Source of the DNA: SG8-39 sp041558415
Lineage (GTDB): Bacteria > Pseudomonadota > Gammaproteobacteria > Burkholderiales > SG8-39
Length of the DNA: 64,000 bases
Reading direction: 5' to 3'
Assembly: GCA_041558415.1 (NCBI GenBank)
Contig: JBFFEY010000013.1
Location: forward strand, 1-64,000
Shown piece after piece: positions 7,399-14,485 of this stretch. A program made the position numbers and the translations under genes. The first letter of the stretch is position 1; the number at the start of each line of letters is the position of its first letter. The notes below the pieces were generated by a model. The model ran no database searches and had not been told where the DNA came from. It worked only from the letters and a program-made list of their open reading frames with translations.

Positions 7399-8936
7399 CG
7401 CGGCCTCCTCGAGTGGAGCGCGGGCGAGGGGTTGAGCGGGTGAAGCAGCGCCCGCGACAAGGTCTTCAGGGCAACGCGGGTCCCATGGAGCCAGAGCGCC
7501 CAATAGACGCGCCGCTTGCGCCGATCGGGCTGCCGGAAAAGGAATTGCCATGCGCGCACCAGGCGGCGGCGATCGAGCCTGAACATCATCCGCCAGTAGA
7601 TCGACTCCTGGCGCCTGAGATTTAGCGCTTCGGTCTCGCACACAGGGGTGTGGAAGTTGTACGTGGCCAGGCTCGTGCCGGCCACGCGTCCCGCGCGCTT
7701 TGCCTCCTCGGCCGCCCGCGTCCCGGGGTTCGGAGTCAGCGGCGCCAGGAAGCAGTAATCCATCTGCATGTCGTAGTCGAGGGCGGCAAGGTGCTCGAGG
7801 TCGTCCTCCGTGTCGCCGGGCAGCCCGTAAATGGTGGTGCCGATGGTGAAGACTTCCGGATACCGCTCGCGAAAGATGGCGAACGCCGCGCGACAGATTT
7901 CCGCGTCGTTGTGATGCTTGTTCAACGCGGCGAGTCCGGGCGCATCGTCGCGTTCCACGCCGATCATGACCTGCCGCAGGCCGGCGCGAACCATCTTTTC
8001 GAGGACGCCGAGCTTCTGATCGCGCACCACGCAATCCGCGCGCATCCAGGCCGTGTGCAGCGTCCGGGGCCGACCCCGCGCGTCCATCAGCTTGGAGCGC
8101 AACATCAGATCCGCCCAACGGTCCGACCAGCGCGGGGAGACATTGAAGGTCGGGTCCACCCAGCCGAAGGTCCGCCGGCCGAACTCCCGGTTGAGGCGCA
8201 GCACGTTGGCGTAGCTGCGCTCGGGTGACTGCGTGCGATAGCACGGGCGCACTTCTCCCGAGCGGCCCTGCGGCTGGCCCATCTGCTTCCACAGGATGCA
8301 GAACGCGCAGCGATCGATGCAGCCCCTCGAGTGCTCGATGCTGACCAGCGCCGGATGATTGCGCGAGCCGCGCCCGTAGCTCTGCATGTCGAGCAGGTCG
8401 TACGCCGGGAACGGCAGCGTGTCGAGATCCTCGATCAGCCTTCGTGGCGGCGTCACATGCACGCCGCCGTCACCGTCGCGGAACGCGATCCCCTCGATCT
8501 TCGACCACGCGCTTCGATTGCCGGCGTTGCGCAGGAGTTCGACGAAGGTCGCTTCGCCTTCGCCTCGCACTACGACATCGACGTTCGAATCAGCGAGTGC
8601 GGCTTCCAGCGCGTGCGCGTAATAGGGCCCGCCCGCCACGACCAGGCATTCGGGGTGGAGCGCCTTGACCAGCGCGGCCGCGCGAAATCCCTCGTGCGCG
8701 GAGACCGTCTCTTCACCGATCCCGAGCACGTCGATGCGGCGCGCAGCGAGCATGCGTTGCAGCGTCCGCCAACCGCACTTACGCGCCGGCGCGTCGATGA
8801 CCTCGACCTCGATCTCCGGCATCTGGGCGCGCGCCGCTGCGGCGAGGCACAGCAAGCCGAGCGGCTGCCAGAATGCGGATGTCTCGCTGTTAAACGGCCA
8901 GACAAATCGCGGCGGGCGGAGAAGCGCGACCCGCAT
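7383..8936 (-). CDS. B12-binding-domain radical SAM protein
   Basis: The protein has 517 residues. Residues 1-135 form a B12-binding-type Rossmann domain without the DxHxxG cobalamin histidine motif. The radical SAM cluster motif is C206-x3-C210-x2-C213 in HSRGCIDRCAFC, followed by the barrel, including GVERDDAPGLAALNKHHN. It resembles the BchE-like group acting on small molecules or lipids. It leads an operon with a propeller-like anchored protein and a DUF2085 membrane protein, all overlapping by a few bases. An FNR/ANR-like palindrome lies 66-79 bases upstream of the ATG. The start has GGGAG at suitable spacing. The reaction is unknown; methyl transfer or carbon-skeleton chemistry is possible. 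Confidence 0.85.
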   Translation of the reverse strand: MRVALLRPPRFVWPFNSETSAFWQPLGLLCLAAAARAQMPEIEVEVIDAPARKCGWRTLQRMLAARRIDVLGIGEETVSAHEGFRAAALVKALHPECLVVAGGPYYAHALEAALADSNVDVVVRGEGEATFVELLRNAGNRSAWSKIEGIAFRDGDGGVHVTPPRRLIEDLDTLPFPAYDLLDMQSYGRGSRNHPALVSIEHSRGCIDRCAFCILWKQMGQPQGRSGEVRPCYRTQSPERSYANVLRLNREFGRRTFGWVDPTFNVSPRWSDRWADLMLRSKLMDARGRPRTLHTAWMRADCVVRDQKLGVLEKMVRAGLRQVMIGVERDDAPGLAALNKHHNDAEICRAAFAIFRERYPEVFTIGTTIYGLPGDTEDDLEHLAALDYDMQMDYCFLAPLTPNPGTRAAEEAKRAGRVAGTSLATYNFHTPVCETEALNLRRQESIYWRMMFRLDRRRLVRAWQFLFRQPDRRKRRVYWALWLHGTRVALKTLSRALLHPLNPSPALHSRRPRWYEQ

Positions 8937-9001
8937 GCCTTGAGCTCCCGAGCCGAGAGGGCAATCTACGAACGATTGTCGCGCCGACCTACCGGGTCAA
9001 C

Positions 9002-9015
9002 TTGACCTGCGTCAA
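9002..9015 (-). promoter_or_regulatory. FNR/ANR-like palindrome upstream of radical SAM operon
   Basis: TTGAC-CTGC-GTCAA is a perfect dyad with the 4-base spacer of the FNR/ANR family (TTGAT-N4-ATCAA/GTCAA), differing at the inner bases. An extra GTCAA half-site lies just beside it (8996-9000). The centre is about 72 bases upstream of the ATG at 8936, a usual place for an activator site. This is inferred from sequence only. Confidence 0.4.
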
Positions 9016-9277
9016 CGGCAAATGACGAAAGAGCGATTTCGCGCTCGGCATCGCCGTGAGGTCAACGATCGCGATCCGGTCGGCCTCACCTCCTGCAGCT
9101 TCGGCACGTTGGCGACCTTCATTGCCGTTCTCACGGAATTTGCGGTTCCCGCGTGACCGCAAAACGCCATCTCGACGAGACCACGAAACTTCGTTTGCGG
9201 TAAATCGCAAATCCTTAACGGCACCGGAATACCGCCCGAAACAAGCCCTCGGTATCCACGTCCCCGGCGATCTCAAT

Positions 9278-9335
9278 GTCTGCTATAGATCGGAAAGACC
9301 TGGTATGGCCGGGCCCCTACCGGCCATTAGCAGAC
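9278..9335. repeat. 58-bp intergenic element with nested inverted repeats
   Basis: The outer arms GTCTGCTA (9278-9285) and TAGCAGAC (9328-9335) are perfect inverted repeats. Inside, ATGGCCGG (9305-9312) and CCGGCCAT (9320-9327) form a second perfect 8-bp stem with a 7-base loop that abuts the right outer arm. The total is 58 bp, the same as the copy at 2828-2885. Confidence 0.7.
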
Positions 9336-9464
9336 GTTCACGAATCCATTTTTCGGCCACGCCATCAGCGCACAGATAGAATCGCGGCACAAATCATCCC
9401 GGCTCACCCGACTAGCCTCGGTATAGACGACTAAGGGACTTGTCTTTACTTTGAGCTCAATGCG

Positions 9465-9839
9465 CTACGGCAGAATATAGAAATACCCACTCTTCGCGAC
9501 CAAGCCCCAGGTCTCAATTCGGTCGCCATTCTTGCGCCACTCGTCGCACCTTTCTAGAGCCCAGTCTTCGTTCTTGACGCAAACGGTGTCGCCTTTGAGC
9601 CACCACTTACCCTTGACAACGTGTCCTGATACGCCGTTGCTCCAGTAGACCTCTCGGGTGCCGTTCCGGTACCAAGTCACGAGGTATGAGACGTTGAATC
9701 CTGTCGAATACCCAGCGGAGAAAAGCATGTTCGACGTAAGTTGTTTCAGTTCCGCGTTCGTGAGCTTCTTGCCTGAATCGGCGGAGACAGGATCAACTAC
9801 TAGCAGTAAGGCCATCACAAAGAAGAGTGAGCGATACAT
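9465..9839 (-). CDS. Small exported protein of unknown function (related to 10606-11016)
   Basis: The protein has 124 residues and a clear signal peptide (MYRSLFFVMALLLVVDPVSA). The mature part holds W-rich beta-strand-like stretches: TWYRNGTREVYW, GKWWLKGDTVCV and two further cysteines. The pattern G-x-W-x-L-x-x-D-x-VC followed by another Cys is shared with the protein at 10606-11016, and both end in a similar aromatic or isoleucine tail, so they are probably paralogues. The ribosome site AAAGGAGGGG is almost perfect. Base composition is lower in GC than the surroundings. It may be a periplasmic or secreted ligand- or lipid-binding domain; I do not recognise a named family. Confidence 0.75.
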   Translation of the reverse strand: MYRSLFFVMALLLVVDPVSADSGKKLTNAELKQLTSNMLFSAGYSTGFNVSYLVTWYRNGTREVYWSNGVSGHVVKGKWWLKGDTVCVKNEDWALERCDEWRKNGDRIETWGLVAKSGYFYILP

Positions 9840-10088
9840 ATTCCCCTCCTTTTAATGTAGAGGAATCAATTTGCATTGGTAAGAAATGCACGCACGGCCA
9901 CAAGGGCCGGAGACGCTCCGCCTGGCGAGCTGATGTGCGTCGAATTGCTGCCCGTAAGGCGGAAACCCAATTTCGCGCAGGGCAAGGGCCTTCGCAATAA
10001 CTAGCGAGGCGCGCGCCCCAACCGCTTCCCTACGCGCCAGCACGTTCATGGGGCCCGAAGCGTGTCGAGTTCGGGCGAGCCTTTCGCG

Positions 10089-10454
10089 TCAGCGGTTCGG
10101 GTCGTAGTCGTAAGTGGCCTCGGCCCGCGGTGTTTGCGATCCGTACCACGCCGCAAGGTTGCGCACATCCGCATCGGATATTTGCTCCCCGATCACCTCG
10201 TGGGCGTCGTTCGACCGCTTGCCGGTCTTGTAGTCGCGCATACTCTTGATGAAGTACGGCTGCGGTTGGGCGGAAATACGCGGCGTGTACCCAAATTTAT
10301 TGGTTTTGTTCCCGTTTCCGTCCGGCCCGTGACACAGCAGGCAACCCCACTTGTCGGCCAGCTTCTTCCCGACCTCCGCATCTCCACTGTCTTGTCCCAA
10401 CGCAATGGGCGATACCGTGAAACAAGCCAGGACTATCAGAACGTTCCTTTTCAT
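10089..10454 (-). CDS. Exported class I cytochrome c
   Basis: The protein has 121 residues: a signal peptide (MKRNVLIVLACFTVSPIALG) and a single haem-binding site C38-x2-C41-H42 in a small class I domain of the c4/c553 kind. The C-terminal helix is ISDADVRNLAAWYGS. Where such proteins usually place the distal methionine, after GKR and before the C-terminal helix, the sequence is SNDAHEVI with no methionine. M69 in KSMRDY is the nearest alternative. It probably works as a periplasmic electron carrier. The start at 10454 has AAGGAGG seven bases away. A 7-bp hairpin (10053-10059 with 10070-10076) lies just downstream but has no T-run. No oxidase or reductase partner is adjacent. Confidence 0.85.
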   Translation of the reverse strand: MKRNVLIVLACFTVSPIALGQDSGDAEVGKKLADKWGCLLCHGPDGNGNKTNKFGYTPRISAQPQPYFIKSMRDYKTGKRSNDAHEVIGEQISDADVRNLAAWYGSQTPRAEATYDYDPNR

Positions 10455-10605
10455 AGCTGTCCTCCTTAAGCGGTTGGCGCTTTGCAACGGCCTGCGGAAG
10501 AAATCCGAACCGCGTCCATAGCCGCGGTCGCGGACCTCTGGCGCGCAGAATCGGTCGCTCGATTGCCTCGATCGTCCGCAAGAGCAGGTGGGCGAAAGCC
10601 GGACA

Positions 10606-11016
10606 CTACTTGAGGATTGTGAATGGGAATGTTGTCACGCCGTCGACAGGGACCATCTCGTAGCGACCAGGGCCTTTGCCGGCGACGCGATAGCACCGCG
10701 CGTTGTAGCCGCCGCTCTTGCCCCACCACGATAGCTCGTAGCACACGCTGTCGCGGTCGAGCTTCCAGCGCCCGGTATCCATACAAGAGCCGCTCGCCTC
10801 TTGCCGCATACACACCGATCCATCCGATTTCCATTCCCAGTAAAGGTACCCTCCTGACACGACATTCTGTTCTTGCCACGTATGCCCCGATACCAGGCCA
10901 CTGAGCGCTTTCGCGTCGAGCGTCTCCGCAGTCACTGGCGCGCATAGCGAGAACGCCGCAAATGCGAGGAGCAAGGCGGCGCCGAAATGCCCTTTTAGAA
11001 CATTTTCGGATTTCAT
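10606..11016 (-). CDS. Small exported protein of unknown function (related to 9465-9839)
   Basis: The protein has 136 residues with an N-terminal signal segment (HFGAALLLAFAAFSLCAPVTA). The mature part is rich in Trp, Gly and Cys, with WEWKSDGSVCM, GRWKLDRDSVCYEL and ARCY. The order of these motifs matches the exported protein at 9465-9839. I chose ATG at 11016 because AAGGAGGTCAAG stands directly before it; an upstream GTG at 11046 has no ribosome site. Four cysteines in the mature part suggest disulfides. An FNR-like palindrome lies far upstream (11280-11293). No named family is recognised with confidence. Confidence 0.72.
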   Translation of the reverse strand: MKSENVLKGHFGAALLLAFAAFSLCAPVTAETLDAKALSGLVSGHTWQEQNVVSGGYLYWEWKSDGSVCMRQEASGSCMDTGRWKLDRDSVCYELSWWGKSGGYNARCYRVAGKGPGRYEMVPVDGVTTFPFTILK

Positions 11017-11279
11017 CTTGACCTCCTTGGAACGCAAAGGAACCAAGCGGCACCGCGGACGCTGCGGTTTGGAAACAACACCGGGATGTCGCGAGCGGCC
11101 CGCCTACCGCACCGCAGGCGGTACACAGCTGTACCTCGAGAACGGTCCCTGCGCAGGGCCGAGGCCGAAATTGCGAACCAACTTGGACGACGGGCGATTT
11201 CGGCAGTTGCTGCGGCCGCACCTTGGTGGCGCGAGGCCTTAATTTCCCGACTTCTTTACACCTGTCGGATCAGACGATC

Positions 11280-11293
11280 TTGATCCAGATCAG
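11280..11293 (-). promoter_or_regulatory. FNR-like box with downstream -10 candidate
   Basis: TTGAT-CCAG-ATCAG differs from the FNR consensus by one base. On the minus strand, TGTAAA at 11261-11256 lies about 28 bases from its centre, close to the geometry of a class II FNR promoter. This would start a transcript near 11248 with a leader of about 230 nt to the exported-protein gene at 11016. The long leader weakens the case. Confidence 0.35.
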
Positions 11294-11367
11294 GACTTGC
11301 GTTCGCCCGGGGCAATCCGAAGCAAACGACCGTCTTCAGCGAGGCCAAAATCACTCGTCGTACGGCT

Positions 11368-11415
11368 GACTGCTTCGGGTCGATAGGCGCCATCTCCCCT
11401 GCCCCAAAAGCAGAC
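11368..11415. repeat. 48-bp variant of the GTCTGCT-ended element
   Basis: GACTGCTTCGGGTCG at 11368 and AGCAGAC at 11409-11415 are near-inverted ends (one mismatch over 7 bp). Preceding AGCAGAC is CCCCAAA, as in related ends elsewhere. It is ten bases shorter than the two 58-bp copies. Confidence 0.5.
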
Positions 11416-11480
11416 GCTCAGTGGCGCCTGATTTGACGGCAGACTGCCGTCGGCCGCGCCCGCGACACGGCCCGCAACGC

Positions 11481-12680
11481 CTACTGCGGATGCCGCAGAT
11501 CGCGCTGCGCGAGCGCCACCACGGCGCCGAGGGCAAGCAGACCGGCGGAACCCGCGAGCCCGATCTGCAGCGAGCCCGAGCGGTCGGCGAGCCAGCCGAT
11601 CGCCACCGGACCCGCGATCTGCCCGGCCGCGAACACGACGGTGAAGGTGGCGATCGCCGATCCCCAGGCGGGTCTGGGCAGCGCGCGCTTGATGAAGCTG
11701 CCGATCGAAGACGGCGCGCTGAACATTGCGATGCCGAACAGCGCCGCGGACAGCAGCATTGCCGCCGCGTGCGTCGAGGCGAGCGGCAACGCGGCGCCGG
11801 CCGCGAGCACGATCATCACCGCGGCGAGCGGGCGGCCGCCGGGCCAGTGCTCGGCCGGCTTGCGCCACACGAGCGGCGCAAGCAGGGTCGCGAGCCCGAG
11901 CGCGAACCACACCGCGATCACGGTCGCGGTGCTGGCGCCATTCAGGCGCATCCACGCGATGACGAAGGTCATGTAGCCGATGTAGCCGAGCGCGAACAGC
12001 ATGTAGGACGCGAGCTCGGCGGCGAACGGCCGCAGCGTCCAGCGCGCCTCGCCCGCCATCTTCCCGGGCTCGGCGATGCCCCATGCGGACCAGGCCGCCG
12101 CCACGCTCATCAACAGGCTCGCGTAGCCCATGCCGCGCCAGGCGAGCGGCCATGAGGCGCTGCCCTGTGCTTCCAGCAACAGCGGCACGGCGACCCCCGA
12201 GAGCATCAGGCCGATGCCGCCGCCTGCGAAGTAGATCGCGATCGTCGTGGTGGCGAGCTGTGGGCGCCGCGCAAAGATGTTGCCGGAAAGCGCACCGCCA
12301 CAGATGAATACGGCCGCCCCGCCGACACCCGCCAGCACGCGGACCGCCATCAGCGCCTCGAACTCGCGCACCCAGCCGGTCGCGGCGATCGCCACCGACG
12401 TGACCAGCATTCCCCAGCCATAGAGCGCGCGGTTGCCCAGGCGCGCGACCAGCGCGCGTGTCAGCAGCGCACCGAGCAGGTAGCCAAAGGCATTGACGGT
12501 GTTGATCGCGCCCGCCTGCGAATAGCTCCAGTGCAGATCGCTGCGCATCGCGGGGAGGATGAGGGCGTAGGCGAAGCGCGCAAACGCGTTCGACACCGCC
12601 GGGCCGAAGGACAGCAGAAACGCGACCAGCAGCCCGCGCAACAGGGTGATTTCCCGAGGATCGGTGCGCACGGACGCCAT
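11481..12680 (-). CDS. YbfB/YjiJ family MFS transporter
   Basis: The protein has 399 residues and about 12 hydrophobic segments, matching the size of YjiJ/YbfB carriers. The N-terminal helix FGPAVSNAFARFAYALILPAMRSDLHWSYSQAGAINT is the family signature, and LVARLGNRALYGWG is the usual MFS loop after helix 2. The start is ATG at 12680. It is divergent from an rraA-like gene across 132 bp, suggesting a shared control region and perhaps transport of the acid handled by the RraA and hydroxyacid dehydrogenase genes. The substrate is not known. The family call is secure. Confidence 0.85.
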   Translation of the reverse strand: MASVRTDPREITLLRGLLVAFLLSFGPAVSNAFARFAYALILPAMRSDLHWSYSQAGAINTVNAFGYLLGALLTRALVARLGNRALYGWGMLVTSVAIAATGWVREFEALMAVRVLAGVGGAAVFICGGALSGNIFARRPQLATTTIAIYFAGGGIGLMLSGVAVPLLLEAQGSASWPLAWRGMGYASLLMSVAAAWSAWGIAEPGKMAGEARWTLRPFAAELASYMLFALGYIGYMTFVIAWMRLNGASTATVIAVWFALGLATLLAPLVWRKPAEHWPGGRPLAAVMIVLAAGAALPLASTHAAAMLLSAALFGIAMFSAPSSIGSFIKRALPRPAWGSAIATFTVVFAAGQIAGPVAIGWLADRSGSLQIGLAGSAGLLALGAVVALAQRDLRHPQ

Positions 12681-12812
12681 CTTAGCGGTTGCGATCGGCA
12701 CGCCTGGACGCACCGCCGATACGCGTCGGCGACGCGGAACAGCTAAGATCGGCGCGACGCGATGCGTCTTTCTCCCGACAGCGTGCAATCCGCCGCAAAG
12801 GACCGAAGCGAC

Positions 12813-13514
12813 ATGACCGCCCTCACCCGCGCCGACCTCGAAGCGCTCGCCCAGTGGGACACGCCCACGATCTGCAACGGCCTCGAGCTGCTCGACGCCA
12901 AGCACCGCAGCACCGGCTTCACCACGCAGCACATGGTCTGCCTCGACCCCGCGCTCAAGCCGATCGTCGGCTACGCGCGCACGGCGACGATCCAGGCCAC
13001 GCTGCCGCCCGCCGGCGACGCGGAAGCGGTGCGTGAAATGCGCGCCCACTACTACGCGCAGGTCGCCGAGCAGCCGCTGCCGTCGATCGCGGTGCTGCAG
13101 GACCTCGACACCGAGCCGGGCTTCGGCGCGTTCTGGGGCGAGGTCCAGACCACGGTTCACAAGGGGCTGGGCTGTCTCGGGGCGGTCACCAACGGCTCGT
13201 TCCGCGACCTCGACGCCTGTGCCAAAGGCTTCCAGATCCTCGGCGGCAAGGTCGGCCCGAGCCATGCCTGGGTGCAGCTGGTCGACATCGCCTGCGCGGT
13301 GAACGTGTTCGGCATGGCGGTGAAGCCGAACGACATCGTGCACGCCGACCGGCACGGCGCGGTGGTGGTACCGGCAGACTGCGTGAAGCGCCTGCCGGCC
13401 GTGATCGACCTGCTGACGCGGCGCGAAGCGGTGATCCTCAAGGCCACGCGCGCGCCCGGTTTCAACATCGAAGTGCTGAAAAAGGCGATCGCCGACTCGG
13501 CGGAGATCCACTGA
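12813..13514 (+). CDS. RraA family protein (aldolase/decarboxylase-like)
   Basis: The protein has 233 residues in the RraA/HMG-aldolase superfamily. DTPTICNGLE starts the fold, and GCLGAVTNGSFRDLDA gives the conserved Arg-Asp pair that binds metal and substrate. HADRHGAVVVP is the usual C-terminal strand. Members either bind RNase E or cleave 4-hydroxy-4-methyl-2-oxoglutarate-type acids. The metabolic neighbours favour the enzyme role here. ATG at 12813 follows AAAGGA. It overlaps the hydroxyacid dehydrogenase gene by one base (TGATG). Confidence 0.85.
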   Translation: MTALTRADLEALAQWDTPTICNGLELLDAKHRSTGFTTQHMVCLDPALKPIVGYARTATIQATLPPAGDAEAVREMRAHYYAQVAEQPLPSIAVLQDLDTEPGFGAFWGEVQTTVHKGLGCLGAVTNGSFRDLDACAKGFQILGGKVGPSHAWVQLVDIACAVNVFGMAVKPNDIVHADRHGAVVVPADCVKRLPAVIDLLTRREAVILKATRAPGFNIEVLKKAIADSAEIH

Positions 13515-14485
13515 TGAAACGCAAGGTTCTCGTCATCCAGGGCCTGCACCCCGAGGGGCTGCGCCTGCTCGAAGGGCGCGACGACGTCGTGCCGGTGGTG
13601 CTCAACTCGAACGACGAGCAGCAGATCATCGCAGCGGCGCGCGAGGTCGAGGCAATCACGGTGCGCACCGCGCGCATCACGCGCGCGGTGATCGAGGCCG
13701 CGCCGAACCTGAGCATCGTCGCGCGCCACGGCGTCGGCTACGACGCGGTCGACGTGCCGGCGCTCACCGCGCGCGGCATCCCGCTGGCGATCGCGCCGCA
13801 GTCGAACATGGTCTCGGTCGCCGAGCACGTCATGTTCATGCTGCTCACCCTGGCCAAGGAAGCGCCGTACTACGACGCCATGACGCGCAGCGGCGATTGG
13901 CGCGAGCGCTGGAACATCCGCGGCTTCGACCTCGCCGGCAAGAAGCTGCTGGTGATCGGCTTCGGCCGTACCGGTTCGCGCGTCGCGCAGCGGGCGCGGG
14001 CCTTCGACATGCAGGTCCATGCCTGCGACCCCTACATCGACGAGGACCTCATCCGCGCCGCCGGCTGCACGCCGGTCGCCGACTTCCGCGCCGCGCTGCC
14101 GCAGATGGACGCGGTGAGCGTCAACACGCCGCTCAGCGACGAGACGCGGCATATGTTTTCCGCTGCCGAGTTCGCCGCCATGCCCTCGCATGCGGTGATC
14201 GTCAACTGCGCGCGCGGCGGCATCATCGACGAAGCGGCGCTCCATGCGGCGCTCAAGGCGAAAAAGATCCGCGGCGCCGGCATCGACGTGTTCGAAGAGG
14301 AACCGAGCCCGGCGAGCAATCCGCTTTTCACGCTCGAGAACCTGATCGTCTCGCCGCACATCGCGGGTGTCACGGTCGAATCGACGATCCGCATGTCGAC
14401 GCAGACCGCGCAGAACGTGCTCGACCGGTTCGACGGCCGGCTCGACCCCGACGTCGTCGTCAATCGCGAGGTGCTGAGGGCGTAG
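13514..14485 (+). CDS. D-isomer-specific 2-hydroxyacid dehydrogenase
   Basis: The protein has 323 residues. The NAD site GFGRTGSRVA follows the dimer-interface loop. The three catalytic residues are all present: Arg in NCARGGIIDE, Glu in FEEEP, and His in SPHIAG. It resembles phosphoglycerate dehydrogenase and hydroxypyruvate reductase types without the ACT domain. Its start overlaps the RraA stop, so the two are probably co-translated in a 2-hydroxy/2-oxo acid pathway. The 3' end overlaps the convergent ATP-grasp gene by 26 bases. The substrate is not resolved. Confidence 0.87.
   Translation: MKRKVLVIQGLHPEGLRLLEGRDDVVPVVLNSNDEQQIIAAAREVEAITVRTARITRAVIEAAPNLSIVARHGVGYDAVDVPALTARGIPLAIAPQSNMVSVAEHVMFMLLTLAKEAPYYDAMTRSGDWRERWNIRGFDLAGKKLLVIGFGRTGSRVAQRARAFDMQVHACDPYIDEDLIRAAGCTPVADFRAALPQMDAVSVNTPLSDETRHMFSAAEFAAMPSHAVIVNCARGGIIDEAALHAALKAKKIRGAGIDVFEEEPSPASNPLFTLENLIVSPHIAGVTVESTIRMSTQTAQNVLDRFDGRLDPDVVVNREVLRA

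Larger units (their letters stand above)
8937..9464. other. 528-bp gap with palindromes, no gene called
   Basis: The gap separates the start of the radical SAM operon from the 3' end of a small secreted-protein gene. Short frames here lack starts with ribosome sites and look unlike proteins. It holds an FNR-like palindrome (9002-9015), TTTGCGGT/ACCGCAAA (9139-9146 with 9156-9163, loop 9), TTTGCG/CGCAAA (9194-9199 with 9206-9211), and a complete 58-bp dispersed element (9278-9335). Base composition is visibly less GC-rich than in the flanking genes. Confidence 0.55.
11017..11480. other. 464-bp gap with regulatory palindrome and repeat element
   Basis: This is the long leader or promoter region of the exported-protein gene (minus strand) and the region downstream of the MFS gene. 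It holds an FNR-like box (11280-11293), a dispersed-element copy (11368-11415), and a tight 7-bp hairpin GACGGCA/TGCCGTC (11435-11441 with 11445-11451, loop 3) 30-46 bases beyond the MFS stop that could end that transcript. No gene is seen. Confidence 0.5.

Noticed and set aside
8989..9276. Minus-strand frame that might suggest a gene remnant
   Set aside because: No recognisable motif, no ribosome site, and it spans several palindromes.
9278..9335. Integron attC site
   Set aside because: The nested arms look attC-like, but the core GTTRRRY boxes, an integrase and cassette genes are absent.
9852..10049. 65-residue minus-strand frame
   Set aside because: Composition is not protein-like and no ribosome site precedes it; it lies in a repeat-bearing gap.
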